NCBI RefSeq assembly: GCF_020131355.1
Contig: NZ_JAHLEL010000038.1
Location: 496,001 to 560,000 of the forward strand
Source: Pseudonocardia sp. ICBG1293
Lineage (GTDB): Bacteria > Actinomycetota > Actinomycetes > Mycobacteriales > Pseudonocardiaceae
Length of the DNA stretch: 64,000 nt
Direction: 5' to 3'
Shown here: one piece after another, positions 45,940 through 53,982 of the stretch
Position numbering within the stretch: the stretch's first letter is position 1
How the letters are laid out: each line of letters opens with the position of its first letter
Position numbers and translations under genes: made by a program
The notes under the pieces: model-generated
Seen by the model: only the letters and a program-made list of their open reading frames with translations
What the model was told of the DNA's origin: nothing
The model's database searches: none

Positions 45940-46829
45940 TGACAGCAACCATCACCACGCCGACCGTGCCGGAACCGGGACAGTTCCCGGTGCTGATCGA
46001 GCACGAGGCCCGCTACGCCGACCTCGACCCGAGCCGCCGGATCGGCCGCGACGCCCTGGTGCGCTGGTTCGAGGACGCCCGCGTCGCCGTCGAGCGGGAC
46101 ACCTTCGGCGCCGACCTCGTCGCCCGCCTGCAGTCCCGGGTGCGGCTGCTGCTCGCCGCCATCCGGGTCGACGTGCTGGCCCCGCTGCGGGTCGCCGGCT
46201 CCTACCGGATCGGCGTCGGCGTCAGCCACGTCGGCACCACCTCGTTCTCCTACCGGTACGCGGTCTTCGCCGGCGACGAGTGCGTCGCCACCGGCGAGTC
46301 GACCTCGGTGCACACCGACGGCGCCGCCCCGGCCCCGCTGACCGACGAGGTCCGCGGCGCGCTGACGATCCTGCGCATCGACGCCCCCGCCCCGGTCCGC
46401 CCCGAGCGCGGCGACGGCCGTGCCGTCCGCGAGAACTACCCGTTCCGCTGGGACGTCCGCACCCGCTTCACCGACCTGGACACCAACCGCCACGTGAACA
46501 ACGTCGCGCTGGCCGCCTGGTACCTCGACGGGCTCGCCGAGCTGCACTCCGACGTGCTGGGCTACCCGGAGGGCGGACCGCTCGACGGGCTGTCCCCCTC
46601 GTCGCTGTCGGTGCAGTACCTGTCCGAGGTGCACTACCCGGGCATCTACCAGATGCGGGTCGCGGTCACCGAGATCGGTGAGGACACCGTCCGCTACGTC
46701 TGCGGCCTGTTCCACGACCGCGAGCTCATCGGTCTCGCCGAGGCCGAGGGCTTCCACCACGCCCCGGGCCAGGACGGTGACCCGGTCGAGCTGGCCGAGA
46801 AGCTCGCCCCGTTCCGCTTCCGGGGCTGA
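45939..46829 (+). CDS. Double-hotdog acyl-CoA thioesterase
   Basis: This 296-residue protein is made of two hotdog domains. The second has RTRFTDLDTNRHVNNVALAAWYLD, the 4-hydroxybenzoyl-CoA/acyl-ACP thioesterase active-site pattern (D-x-N-x-H-VNN). The first has the decayed equivalent ARYADLDPSRRIGRDALVRWFED. It should hydrolyse acyl-CoA or acyl-ACP esters. Its GTG start begins with the last base of the IS110 copy, and an AAGAAGG sequence in the IS end (45926-45932) is correctly spaced to act as its ribosome-binding site. Any native promoter was separated from it by the insertion. It ends at a bidirectional terminator. Confidence 0.8.
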   Translation: MTATITTPTVPEPGQFPVLIEHEARYADLDPSRRIGRDALVRWFEDARVAVERDTFGADLVARLQSRVRLLLAAIRVDVLAPLRVAGSYRIGVGVSHVGTTSFSYRYAVFAGDECVATGESTSVHTDGAAPAPLTDEVRGALTILRIDAPAPVRPERGDGRAVRENYPFRWDVRTRFTDLDTNRHVNNVALAAWYLDGLAELHSDVLGYPEGGPLDGLSPSSLSVQYLSEVHYPGIYQMRVAVTEIGEDTVRYVCGLFHDRELIGLAEAEGFHHAPGQDGDPVELAEKLAPFRFRG

Positions 46830-46835
46830 CCCGCC

Positions 46836-46862
46836 GGGGGTCGTGGCCCCGTCACGACCCCC
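46836..46862. terminator. Bidirectional terminator between thioesterase and GntR genes
   Basis: GGGGGTCGTG (46836-46845) pairs with CACGACCCCC (46853-46862) around a 7-nt loop. It lies 6 bases beyond the thioesterase stop and 24 bases before the stop of the convergent GntR gene. Confidence 0.8.
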
Positions 46863-46886
46863 GCCCCTCCCCGCGGGCGGCGGTGG

Positions 46887-47558
46887 TCAGAGGACCGCGC
46901 GGACGGCGGCCTCGAAGCCCAGGACGTGCTCGCGGCTGACGGCCTTGGCGCGGTCGGCGTCGCCGTCGGCGATCGCCTCCAGCAGGGTGCCGTGCTCGTG
47001 CACGTGGTGGCCGACCTCGTCCATGCGGTCCAGGAACAGGCAGTGGATCCGCGTGGCCAGGTGGTGGTAGCGGGTGAGCGTGTCCTCCAGGTACGGGTTC
47101 CCGGCGGCCCGGTACACCGACCGGTGCACCGTCACGTCCCACCGCATGAGCTCGGTCCGGCCCATCCGCGGGGCCTCGAGCGCGGCGACCCGCGCGGCGA
47201 GCTCGCGCAGCTCGTCGCGCCGCCACCGCGGGGCGACGACGGCGGCCCGCCGCGCGGCGGTCGGCTCCAGCACGGTCCGGACCTCACCGACGTCGCGCAG
47301 GTCGGAGATGTCGACCGCGGTCGCGAACGTCCCCCGCCGCGGGTAGGACACGACGAGCCGCTCGGCCTCCAGCCGCTTGAGCGCCTCGCGCACCGGGGTA
47401 CGGCCCAGGCCGAGCCGGGCCGACAGCGACTCGTCGTCGATCGGGGCCAGCGGCGGGATCTCCAGCACGATCAGCTGGTCCCGGATGGCCACGTAGGCCC
47501 GGTCGGCCAGCGACCGTGGGCTGTCGAAGTCCACGAACACGTCCTCGGTGGTCGTCAT
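46887..47558 (-). CDS. GntR-family (FCD/FadR type) transcriptional regulator
   Basis: This 223-residue protein has a GntR winged helix (LADRAYVAIRDQLIV to DDESLSARLGLGRTPVREALKRLEAERLV, about residues 15-70) and an FCD domain. The metal-binding pattern is visible in WDVTVHRSVYRAAGN, LATRIHCLF and SREHVLGFE. FCD regulators sense organic acids or amino-acid derivatives. It lies just downstream of sdaA on the same strand with a 47-base gap. Palindromes TGATATATC(A/T) upstream of sdaA, the MHS transporter and glyA are probable binding sites (inference). The effector may be glycine, serine, sarcosine or betaine. ATG 47558 is the start with the best domain position. Confidence 0.85.
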   Translation of the reverse strand: MTTTEDVFVDFDSPRSLADRAYVAIRDQLIVLEIPPLAPIDDESLSARLGLGRTPVREALKRLEAERLVVSYPRRGTFATAVDISDLRDVGEVRTVLEPTAARRAAVVAPRWRRDELRELAARVAALEAPRMGRTELMRWDVTVHRSVYRAAGNPYLEDTLTRYHHLATRIHCLFLDRMDEVGHHVHEHGTLLEAIADGDADRAKAVSREHVLGFEAAVRAVL

Positions 47559-47605
47559 GCCGGTCGTGCCCCGCGCAGCGGCGGCCCGGTCCGTCCGGGC
47601 ACGGC

Positions 47606-48979
47606 TCAGCACTCGACGATGTTCAGCGCGAGACCACCGCGGGAGGTCTCCTTGTACTCGTCCTTCATGTCCGCGCCCGTCTCCCGCATCGTCGTGATGG
47701 CCTTGTCCAGCGAGACGTGGTGCGTCCCGTCGCCGTGCGCCGACATCCGCGCCGCGGTGATGGCCTTGATCGAGGCGACCGCGTTGCGCTCGATGCAGGG
47801 GATCTGCACGAGCCCGCCGATCGGGTCGCAGGTCAGCCCGAGATTGTGCTCGATCCCGATCTCGGCGGCGTTCTCGACCTGCTCCGGGGTGGCGCCCATG
47901 ATCTCCGCGAGCCCGGCGGCCGCCATCGCGCAGGCCGACCCGACCTCGCCCTGGCAGCCGACCTCGGCGCCGGAGATCGAGGCGTTCTCCTTGAACAGCA
48001 GGCCGACCGCGCCCGCGGTGAGCAGGAACCGGACCACCGAGTCCTCGTCGAAGCCGGGCAGGAAGCGCTCGGCGTAGTGCAGCACGGCCGGGACGATCCC
48101 GGCGGCGCCGTTGGTGGGGGCGGTGACGACCCGTCCGCCGGCGGCGTTCTCCTCGTTCACGGCCAGCGCGTAGAGGGTCACCCACTCCATCGCGTGCAGC
48201 GCGTCGGGCTCCCCGGTCGCGGACTCCAGCCGCTCGCGCAGCGCCTTCGCGCGCCGGCGCACCTCCAGCCCGCCGGGCAGGACGCCACCGGTGCGGGTGC
48301 CCCGCTCGACGCACTCCCGCATCACCGACCAGAGGTGCAGCAGCTCGCCGCGCACCACGTCCTCGGTGCGCCGGGACAGCTCGTTGGCCAGCATGACGTC
48401 GGAGATCGACAGGTCGTGGGCGCGGGTGAGAGCGAGCAGCTCGTCGCCGGTGGTGAAGGGGTACGCGACCGGGATGGCGTCCTCGACGAGGACCGGGCGG
48501 CCCGCCTCGTCGGAGTCGAGCACGAAGCCGCCGCCCACCGAGTAGTACTCGCGCTCGTCCAGGACGCCGCCGTCGGCGTCGAAGGCCTGCAGCAGCATGC
48601 CGTTAGAGTGGAAGTCGAGCCGGCGGTCGCGGTGCAGGACCACGTCGTCGTCGACGGCGAAGGCGATCTCGTGGGTCCCGCCGAGGCGGATCCGGCCCTC
48701 GGTGCGCACCCCCTCGACCATCGGGTCGGCCCCGACCGGGTCGACGAGGTGCGGCTCGTGCCCGGCGAGCCCGAGCAGGACGGCCTTCACGCTGCCGTGG
48801 CCGTGCCCGGTCGCCCTGAGGGAGCCGAACAGCTCGACCCGCACCGATGCGGTGCGCGGCAGCTCGTCCGAGGCGGCGAGCCGCGCGACGAACCGGGCCG
48901 CGGCCCGCATCGGGCCCACGGTGTGCGAGCTCGAGGGTCCGATCCCGACCGTGAACAGGTCGAACACGGAGATGCTCAC
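47606..48979 (-). CDS. sdaA: L-serine ammonia-lyase (iron-sulfur dependent)
   Basis: This 457-residue single-chain serine dehydratase has the N-terminal [24 protein letters not shown] and the C-terminal catalytic domain with cysteines in [17 protein letters not shown] and QIPCIERN that hold the [4Fe-4S] cluster. It deaminates serine to pyruvate and ammonia. Next to glyA and sarcosine/dimethylglycine oxidation genes it is the likely exit from the pathway: glycine plus C1 gives serine by GlyA, then pyruvate here. ATG 48979 is the family start. TGATATATCA lies 49-58 bases upstream and probably overlaps the promoter. Confidence 0.92.
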   Translation of the reverse strand: MSISVFDLFTVGIGPSSSHTVGPMRAAARFVARLAASDELPRTASVRVELFGSLRATGHGHGSVKAVLLGLAGHEPHLVDPVGADPMVEGVRTEGRIRLGGTHEIAFAVDDDVVLHRDRRLDFHSNGMLLQAFDADGGVLDEREYYSVGGGFVLDSDEAGRPVLVEDAIPVAYPFTTGDELLALTRAHDLSISDVMLANELSRRTEDVVRGELLHLWSVMRECVERGTRTGGVLPGGLEVRRRAKALRERLESATGEPDALHAMEWVTLYALAVNEENAAGGRVVTAPTNGAAGIVPAVLHYAERFLPGFDEDSVVRFLLTAGAVGLLFKENASISGAEVGCQGEVGSACAMAAAGLAEIMGATPEQVENAAEIGIEHNLGLTCDPIGGLVQIPCIERNAVASIKAITAARMSAHGDGTHHVSLDKAITTMRETGADMKDEYKETSRGGLALNIVEC

Positions 48980-49027
48980 GGTCGCTCCGATCCACGCCGG
49001 TCCCGGGTCATACCGGCGATGTTAGAC

Positions 49028-49037
49028 TGATATATCA
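49028..49037. promoter_or_regulatory. TGATATATCA operator candidate upstream of sdaA
   Basis: A perfect 10-bp palindrome 49 bases before the sdaA start and touching the stop codon of the MHS transporter gene. The same word is present upstream of glyA (53943-53952) and, with one change, upstream of the transporter (50600-50609). A/T-rich palindromes are rare in this very G+C-rich sequence. Confidence 0.7.
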
Positions 49038-49038
49038 A

Positions 49039-50511
49039 TCACGCCAAGAGGGGTTCCCGGCGAGGCCCGCGGCGGGTCAGTGTGTGGTCGTAAGGCTGCT
49101 CGAGCGGCACGCCCTCGGCCGACACCGGCGGCGGCAGGTCCGCACTGGAGGCCAGCGGCGCCGCCCCGGCCAGCGGGCGCCCCGCGGTCTCGGGCAGGAA
49201 CGCCACGCCGGCCACGCCGACCAGGCCCGCGGCGACGAGGACGTACCCCGGCCAGTCGAGGTTGCCGGTGGCGGTCACGGCGGTCTCGATCAGGGTCGGT
49301 GCGGTGCCCGCGAACAGCGACACCGACAGGTTGAACACCACGCCCAGGCCGCCGTAGCGGACCATGGTGGGGAACTGTGCGGGCAGTGTCGACGGGAGCA
49401 CCGCGGCGAACCCGACCAGCACCGTGCCCATCAGCAGCAGCCCGACGAGCTGGCCGGTCGTGCCGTCGCGCATCAGCCGGACCGCGGGCAGTCCGACGGC
49501 CACCAGGGCCAGGCTCGTGACCATCAGGACCGGCCTGCGGCCGACCCGGTCGCTGAGCCTGCCGATCGCGGTGATCACGCACAGCATCGCCAGCATGACC
49601 GCGACGAGCATGGCGCCGGTGGCGGCCCCGGAGGCCCCCGGCGCGCCGTGCCGGGGCAGGGTCCCGGTCAGGTAGGTGGGCATGTAGTTGGTCAGCACGT
49701 AGTTGGTGACGTTCCAGGCGACCACCAGCGCCGCGGTCACCAGCGCCGGTGCCCGGTAGCGACGGACCAGGATCTGCATCGCCCGCTTGTAGGGCATCGT
49801 CGCGAGCGCGGGGGAGCGCTCCATCAGCTGCCGGAACGCCGGGGTGTCCTCCAGGCGCATCCGCAGGTAGATGCCGGCGATGCCGAGGGGGAGGGCGAGC
49901 AGGAACGGGATCCGCCAGCCCCAGGTGAGCAGGTCCTGCTCGGGCAGCACCGCGACGAGCACACCGCAGACGCCGGCGCCGAGGGTGTAGCCGGTGATCG
50001 TGCCGAACTCCAGCCAGCTGCCGAAGAACCCACGACGGCGGTCGGGCGCGTACTCCGCGACCAGGGTCAGCGCGCCGGTGTACTCCCCGCCCGCCGAGAA
50101 GCCCTGCAGCATCCGGATGAGCAGCACCAGCAGCGGCGCGGCGATCCCCGCCGTCTCGTAGGAGGGCACGAAGCCCAGCGCGAGCGTCGCGACGGTCATC
50201 AGCAGGACGGTGAACGCGAGCACCCGGGTGCGGCCGATCCGGTCGCCTAGCGGGCCGAACACGAACCCGCCGAGCGGCCGAACGACGAACGCGGCGGCGA
50301 ACGTCGCCAGCGTCAGTAGCAGCGACCACTCGCCGGCCTCGGGGAAGAGGACCCGGTTCAGCACCACCGCGGAGAGGAAGGAGAAGAGGCCGAAGTCGTA
50401 CCACTCGGCGACGTTGCCCACCGAGGCCGCCGCCGCCGCCCGCCGGACCGTGCGCTCCTCCTCGACCGCGGCCGGCCCGCGGCGCCGGGGTCCGCGCGGT
50501 CCGTCGGACAT
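49039..50511 (-). CDS. MFS transporter of the metabolite:H+ symporter (ProP-like) family
   Basis: This 490-residue protein has twelve spans and the MHS signatures: VGNVAEWYDFGLFSFLS at helix 1, FGPLGDRIGRTRVLAFT between helices 2 and 3, and GFSAGGEYTGALTLVAEYAP in helix 5. ProP-type members import proline, glycine betaine and similar compounds with protons. Beside dimethylglycine and sarcosine oxidation genes, the likely substrate is betaine, dimethylglycine or a related N-methylated compound (inference). ATG 50511 follows GAGGAGGA. A TGATATATCT element lies 89-98 bases upstream. The second IS110 copy lies beyond that element and separates it from the Rieske gene. Confidence 0.82.
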   Translation of the reverse strand: MSDGPRGPRRRGPAAVEEERTVRRAAAAASVGNVAEWYDFGLFSFLSAVVLNRVLFPEAGEWSLLLTLATFAAAFVVRPLGGFVFGPLGDRIGRTRVLAFTVLLMTVATLALGFVPSYETAGIAAPLLVLLIRMLQGFSAGGEYTGALTLVAEYAPDRRRGFFGSWLEFGTITGYTLGAGVCGVLVAVLPEQDLLTWGWRIPFLLALPLGIAGIYLRMRLEDTPAFRQLMERSPALATMPYKRAMQILVRRYRAPALVTAALVVAWNVTNYVLTNYMPTYLTGTLPRHGAPGASGAATGAMLVAVMLAMLCVITAIGRLSDRVGRRPVLMVTSLALVAVGLPAVRLMRDGTTGQLVGLLLMGTVLVGFAAVLPSTLPAQFPTMVRYGGLGVVFNLSVSLFAGTAPTLIETAVTATGNLDWPGYVLVAAGLVGVAGVAFLPETAGRPLAGAAPLASSADLPPPVSAEGVPLEQPYDHTLTRRGPRREPLLA

Positions 50512-50599
50512 GGGTCCTCCTCGCTTCGACGTGCCGACGGTGGCGTCGCGGTCCGGCCACACCACCATTCTCCGGGGCGTGGTGTCACGTGTCCACGAG

Positions 50600-50609
50600 T
50601 GATATATCT
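50600..50609. promoter_or_regulatory. TGATATATCT operator candidate upstream of the transporter
   Basis: This 10-base element differs by one base from the TGATATATCA palindromes at sdaA and glyA. It lies in what was the divergent region between the transporter and the Rieske ferredoxin gene before the IS110 insertion at 50650. Confidence 0.6.
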
Positions 50610-50672
50610 TTCGTCGACGTGCGGCTCGAACTGTGCCGTCGGCGGCCCGGGGGGGGTGTCTCTATGGGTTCG

Positions 50673-51980
50673 TCAAGCGGCGGCGAGTTCTGGATCGGGG
50701 TTGTTGACCGTGGGCGGGTTGTAGGGGCGGCGGTCGCGGAGCATGGCGTAGATGACGTCGGTGCGGCGTCGGGCGAGGCAGATCAGGGCGGCGTTGTGTC
50801 GTTTGCCGGCGGCTCGTTTGCGGTCGTAGTAGGCGCGGCTGGCGGGGTCGGCCAGGGCGGCGAATGCGGACAGGAACAGCGCGGATTTCAGGGCGTGGTT
50901 GCCGCGCTGGGATCGGGTTTCGCCTTTGATCGAGGTGCCGGAGCGGCGGGTGACTGGGGCGAGGCCGGCGTAAGCGGCGAGGTGCCCGGCGGTGGGGAAC
51001 CCGGAGCCGTCGCCGACGATGGTGAGGATCTTGATGGCGGTCCTGACCCCGAGTCCGGGCATCGAGGTCAGGACCGGTCCAAGAGGGTGGGCCTCCAGGC
51101 GGGCTTCGAGCTCGTCGGCGAGCTGGTCGCGTTCGGTGTGGACCTGGCGCAGCTGCCCGGCGACGCCGGTGATGACACGGGCGAACGCGGCCGTGCCGGG
51201 AACGGTCAGGCTCTGGGCGTCGAGCGAGGTCAGGATCTGGGCGGGAAGGGTGCGGGCCAGTCGAGGCGACCGGGCCCGCATCGTCTCGGCGATCCCGTCA
51301 GCGCCGAGCTCTCGCAGGGCTTGCGGGGTGGGCGCGGCCGCGAGCAGGTCGAGCACGCCACCGCGGTCCAGGCGTGGCCCGAGCAGGCGTTCCAGGGCGG
51401 GATGAACATGCAGCAGGGCGTCGCGCAGCCGGTTCGTCAGCCGGGTGCTCTGCCCAGCCAGGTCATCGTCGTAACCGGCGAGCACAGTGAGTTCGGCGAG
51501 GGTCTCGTCGTCGGTGCCGACCCGGCGCAGGGTGTGCGGCATCGTCCGGGCGGCCTCGGCGATCACGTGGGCGTCGCGGGCGTCGGTCTTGGCCTGCCCG
51601 GGATGCAGGTCGGCGATGCGGCGCATCGCCAGCCCGGGCAGGTAGGCCACCGTGATCCCCAGATCACGAGCGACGGCGATGGCCAGCGCTCCGATCGAGG
51701 CGGGCTGGTCGATGACCATCAGCACCGCGCCGTGCTCGGCCAGCCCGGACAGCACGGTGCGCAGCGCCGATTCGTCGTTGGGCAGGGCCTTGTCGTGCAC
51801 CCGCTTCCCGTTGGTGTCGACCGCGCAGGCGTGGTGTTCGGACTTGCCCACGTCCAGGCCGCAGAACACCGCGAACCCGGTCGGGTGCTGGTCAGGATCG
51901 GGCAACCGCCGCTCCCTTCTCGTCGCGGCAGGCCGACCACGAGCACCCGCGCCGGCAGCCACGTTGCGAGCAGACCACAC
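50673..51980 (-). CDS. IS110-family transposase (copy 2)
   Basis: The protein is identical in sequence to the copy 1 transposase: DEDD domain (CGLDVGKSEHHA, KTDARDAHVIAE) and IS116/IS110/IS902 domain (SMPGLGVRTAIKILTIVG). The single base difference within the longest frame is silent (an arginine codon). Two intact copies with so few differences point to recent transposition. The start is as uncertain as in copy 1 (GTG 51980 is the longest; a TTG near 51908 is likely). Confidence 0.9.
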   Translation of the reverse strand: MWSARNVAAGAGARGRPAATRRERRLPDPDQHPTGFAVFCGLDVGKSEHHACAVDTNGKRVHDKALPNDESALRTVLSGLAEHGAVLMVIDQPASIGALAIAVARDLGITVAYLPGLAMRRIADLHPGQAKTDARDAHVIAEAARTMPHTLRRVGTDDETLAELTVLAGYDDDLAGQSTRLTNRLRDALLHVHPALERLLGPRLDRGGVLDLLAAAPTPQALRELGADGIAETMRARSPRLARTLPAQILTSLDAQSLTVPGTAAFARVITGVAGQLRQVHTERDQLADELEARLEAHPLGPVLTSMPGLGVRTAIKILTIVGDGSGFPTAGHLAAYAGLAPVTRRSGTSIKGETRSQRGNHALKSALFLSAFAALADPASRAYYDRKRAAGKRHNAALICLARRRTDVIYAMLRDRRPYNPPTVNNPDPELAAA

Positions 51981-52123
51981 GGGTCAGGTCTCTATCAGCG
52001 GTCGTTGGCGCCCTCCGGCCACGGCGACAACACCCCCCAGATCATCGGGCGACAGGGGCAGTCAGTCATACCGCGGCCGGCGGCCTGCAAGCCCTCAGCG
52101 GGCTTGATCAAGAAGGTAACGGG
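51981..52123 (-). ncRNA. Candidate bridge RNA region of IS110 copy 2
   Basis: This is the non-coding transposase-proximal end of copy 2, equal to the copy 1 region apart from the C run. It has the same 7-bp hairpin (52088-52106). Its proposed role as a guide RNA rests on family knowledge only. Confidence 0.45.
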
Positions 52124-52290
52124 GGGGGTCGTCCGGTCACAGGGGACAGGCACTCACATTTCCACGTCGTCACACCGTCGGACCCTCCGTGTTCCCCGCG
52201 AAATCGCTCGTTGACGGCTGCGACCTGCGGCCTCACCATACGGTTGCGCATGGCATGGCGAGTTTCGCGATAGGCAACAGTGGAGGAACC

Positions 52291-52644
52291 ATGATCTTCG
52301 TGGGCGAGCTGTCCGACATCCCCGTCGGGGAGTCCGTTCGTGTCCGGGGGACGGTGGCCATCGCCGTCTTCAACGTCGACGGCGACCTGTACGCCATCGA
52401 CGACACCTGCACCCACCAGGACGCCTCGCTGTCCGACGGATGGCTCGAGGACTGTGCGGTGGAGTGCCCGCTGCACGCGGCCTGCTTCGACCTGCGGACC
52501 GGGATGCCGAGCGGACCGCCCGCGAAGACCCCCGTCCGCACCCATCAGGTGGTGATCGCCGACGGCGTGGTCCACGTCGTCGAGTCGGTCCCCGCCCCCG
52601 GTGCCGCGACCGGCGCCCGCCGGGGCGTACAGGCCGGCACCTGA
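52291..52644 (+). CDS. Rieske-type [2Fe-2S] ferredoxin
   Basis: This 117-residue protein has the Rieske cluster motifs CTHQDASLSDG (C-x-H) and CPLHAACFD (C-x2-H). It is a soluble, low-mass ferredoxin of the type that carries electrons from a flavin reductase to a Rieske oxygenase. The next gene, overlapping by one base, encodes such a reductase. No oxygenase subunit is in the window; a betaine or stachydrine demethylase beyond the right edge or elsewhere is the likely partner (inference). ATG 52291 follows TGGAGG. A possible -35 box (TTGACG, 52211-52216) lies upstream, without a clear -10 box. Confidence 0.87.
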   Translation: MIFVGELSDIPVGESVRVRGTVAIAVFNVDGDLYAIDDTCTHQDASLSDGWLEDCAVECPLHAACFDLRTGMPSGPPAKTPVRTHQVVIADGVVHVVESVPAPGAATGARRGVQAGT

Positions 52645-53812
52645 TGCGCGACGTCACGGTCGTCGGCGCCTCGCTCGCCGGCCTCGCCACGGCGCGTGCC
52701 CTGCGCGCCCAGGGCTTCACCGGGACGATCACGGTCGTCGGCGACGAGGAGCACGCCCCCTACGACCGCCCTCCGCTGTCCAAGGAGTTCCTCGCCGGGA
52801 GCTCCGACGAGGACGCCATCGCCCTGACCGAGGACGACGACGCCGCGCTCGACGTCGAGTGGCGCCTCGGTCGCACCGCACTCGCCCTCGACGGCCCGAC
52901 CCGGGCCGTGACCCTCGACGACGGCTCGATCCTCCCGGCCGACGCCGTCGTCCTCGCGACGGGCGCCCGCGCCCGGAACCTGCCGGGCGAGCTGCCCGGC
53001 GGGGTGCACACCCTGCGCACCCTCGACGACGCCCGGGCCCTGCGCGCGGACCTCGTCCCGGGCCGGCGGCTGGTGGTGGTCGGCGCCGGGTTCGTCGGGG
53101 CCGAGGTCGCCTCGACCGCGCACGGCTTCGGTCTGGACGTCACGATCGTCGAGGCCGCCCCGGTGCCGCTGCAGCGGGCCCTCGGGCCCGAGATGGGCAC
53201 CGCCTGCGGTCACCTGCACGCCGCCGCCGGGGTGCCGCTGCACCTCGGGACGGGAGTGGCCCGGCTCGTCGGCTCGCCCCGGATCACCGGGGTCGAGCTC
53301 ACCGACGGCCGCGAGCTGTCCGCCGACGTCGTCGTGGTCGGGATCGGCGCGATCCCGAACGTCGAGTGGCTGGAGGGCTCCGGCCTCGACCTCGACGACG
53401 GCGTCGTCACCGACGCCGCGGGCCGCACCAACCTGCCCGGGGTCGTGGCGGTCGGGGACTGTGCCAGCACCCATCGCGACTACACCGGCTCCCGGCTGCG
53501 CCTGGAGCACTGGACCAACGCGCTGCAGCAGCCGGCCGCCGCGGCCGCGGCGCTGCTCGGGACCGAGCACTCGCTGCCGGCCCACCACGCGGTGCCCTAC
53601 TTCTGGTCCGACCAGTACGGCCACAGCATCCAGTTCGCGGGACACCGGGCCGCGGACGGCTCGGTCCGCATCGACGACGGCGTCCCCGGGCCGGCGACGG
53701 GTTCCTCGCCGTGTTCCTCGACGCCGCGGGGGAGGCCGTCGGCGTGCTCGGCGTCGACCGTCCCCGGCCCTTCGGGCGGATGCGCCGGGAGCTGGCGAAA
53801 CGTCTCCACTGA
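52644..53812 (+). pseudogene. FAD-dependent ferredoxin reductase, frameshifted near the 3' end
   Basis: This is an NAD(P)H:ferredoxin oxidoreductase of the putidaredoxin-reductase type. The FAD motif GASLAGLATARALRAQG is at the N-terminus, PYDRPPLSKEFL follows, the NAD motif is VVVGAGFVGAEVAS, and the second FAD motif is GVVAVGDCA. The frame runs normally to about 53690 (RIDDGVPGP) and then leaves the family. The expected end (GDGFLAVFLDAAGEAVGVLGVDRPRPFG...) continues in another frame to 53812. One missing G in GGGCCGGCGAC (around 53686-53696) would give a normal 389-residue enzyme. It is either a recent loss or a base-calling error. It overlaps the Rieske gene by one base. Confidence 0.85.
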
Positions 53813-53824
53813 CCCGATACGTCA

Positions 53825-53862
53825 CCTGCGGCGCAGGTCCGCGTGAGGACCTGCGCCGCAGG
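53825..53862 (+). terminator. Perfect 16-bp stem-loop between the reductase gene and glyA
   Basis: CCTGCGGCGCAGGTCC (53825-53840) pairs perfectly with 53847-53862 around a 6-nt loop, 12 bases after the reductase stop. It probably ends the Rieske-reductase transcript, leaving glyA onwards to its own promoter. Confidence 0.8.
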
Positions 53863-53942
53863 CGTGTCCGGGGGCGGTCGCACGGACCGTGACCAGCTTC
53901 TTGACCTGCCGGAAGCGCCGTGCGACGCTGTTTGCAGACAGG

Positions 53943-53952
53943 TGATATATCA
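53943..53952. promoter_or_regulatory. TGATATATCA operator candidate upstream of glyA
   Basis: A perfect 10-bp palindrome 30 bases before the glyA start, followed by a partial repeat (TGATATCT) at 53965-53972 next to the ribosome-binding site. It is identical to the element at sdaA. A repressor bound here would block the glyA-sox-dmg operon. Confidence 0.7.
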
Positions 53953-53982
53953 GTCTCCTGAGGATGATATCTGGAGGTGCCC

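Larger units (their letters stand above)
50650..52123 (-). mobile_element. IS110-family insertion sequence, copy 2
   Basis: This element is nearly identical to copy 1 (44464-45939) and in the same orientation. It has six rather than eight cytosines in the run near 52031-52036 and G instead of A at 51966. Its ends lie in G runs (50649-50656 and 52121-52128), so the target was probably a short G-rich site. It is inserted between the MHS transporter and the Rieske ferredoxin genes. Confidence 0.9.
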
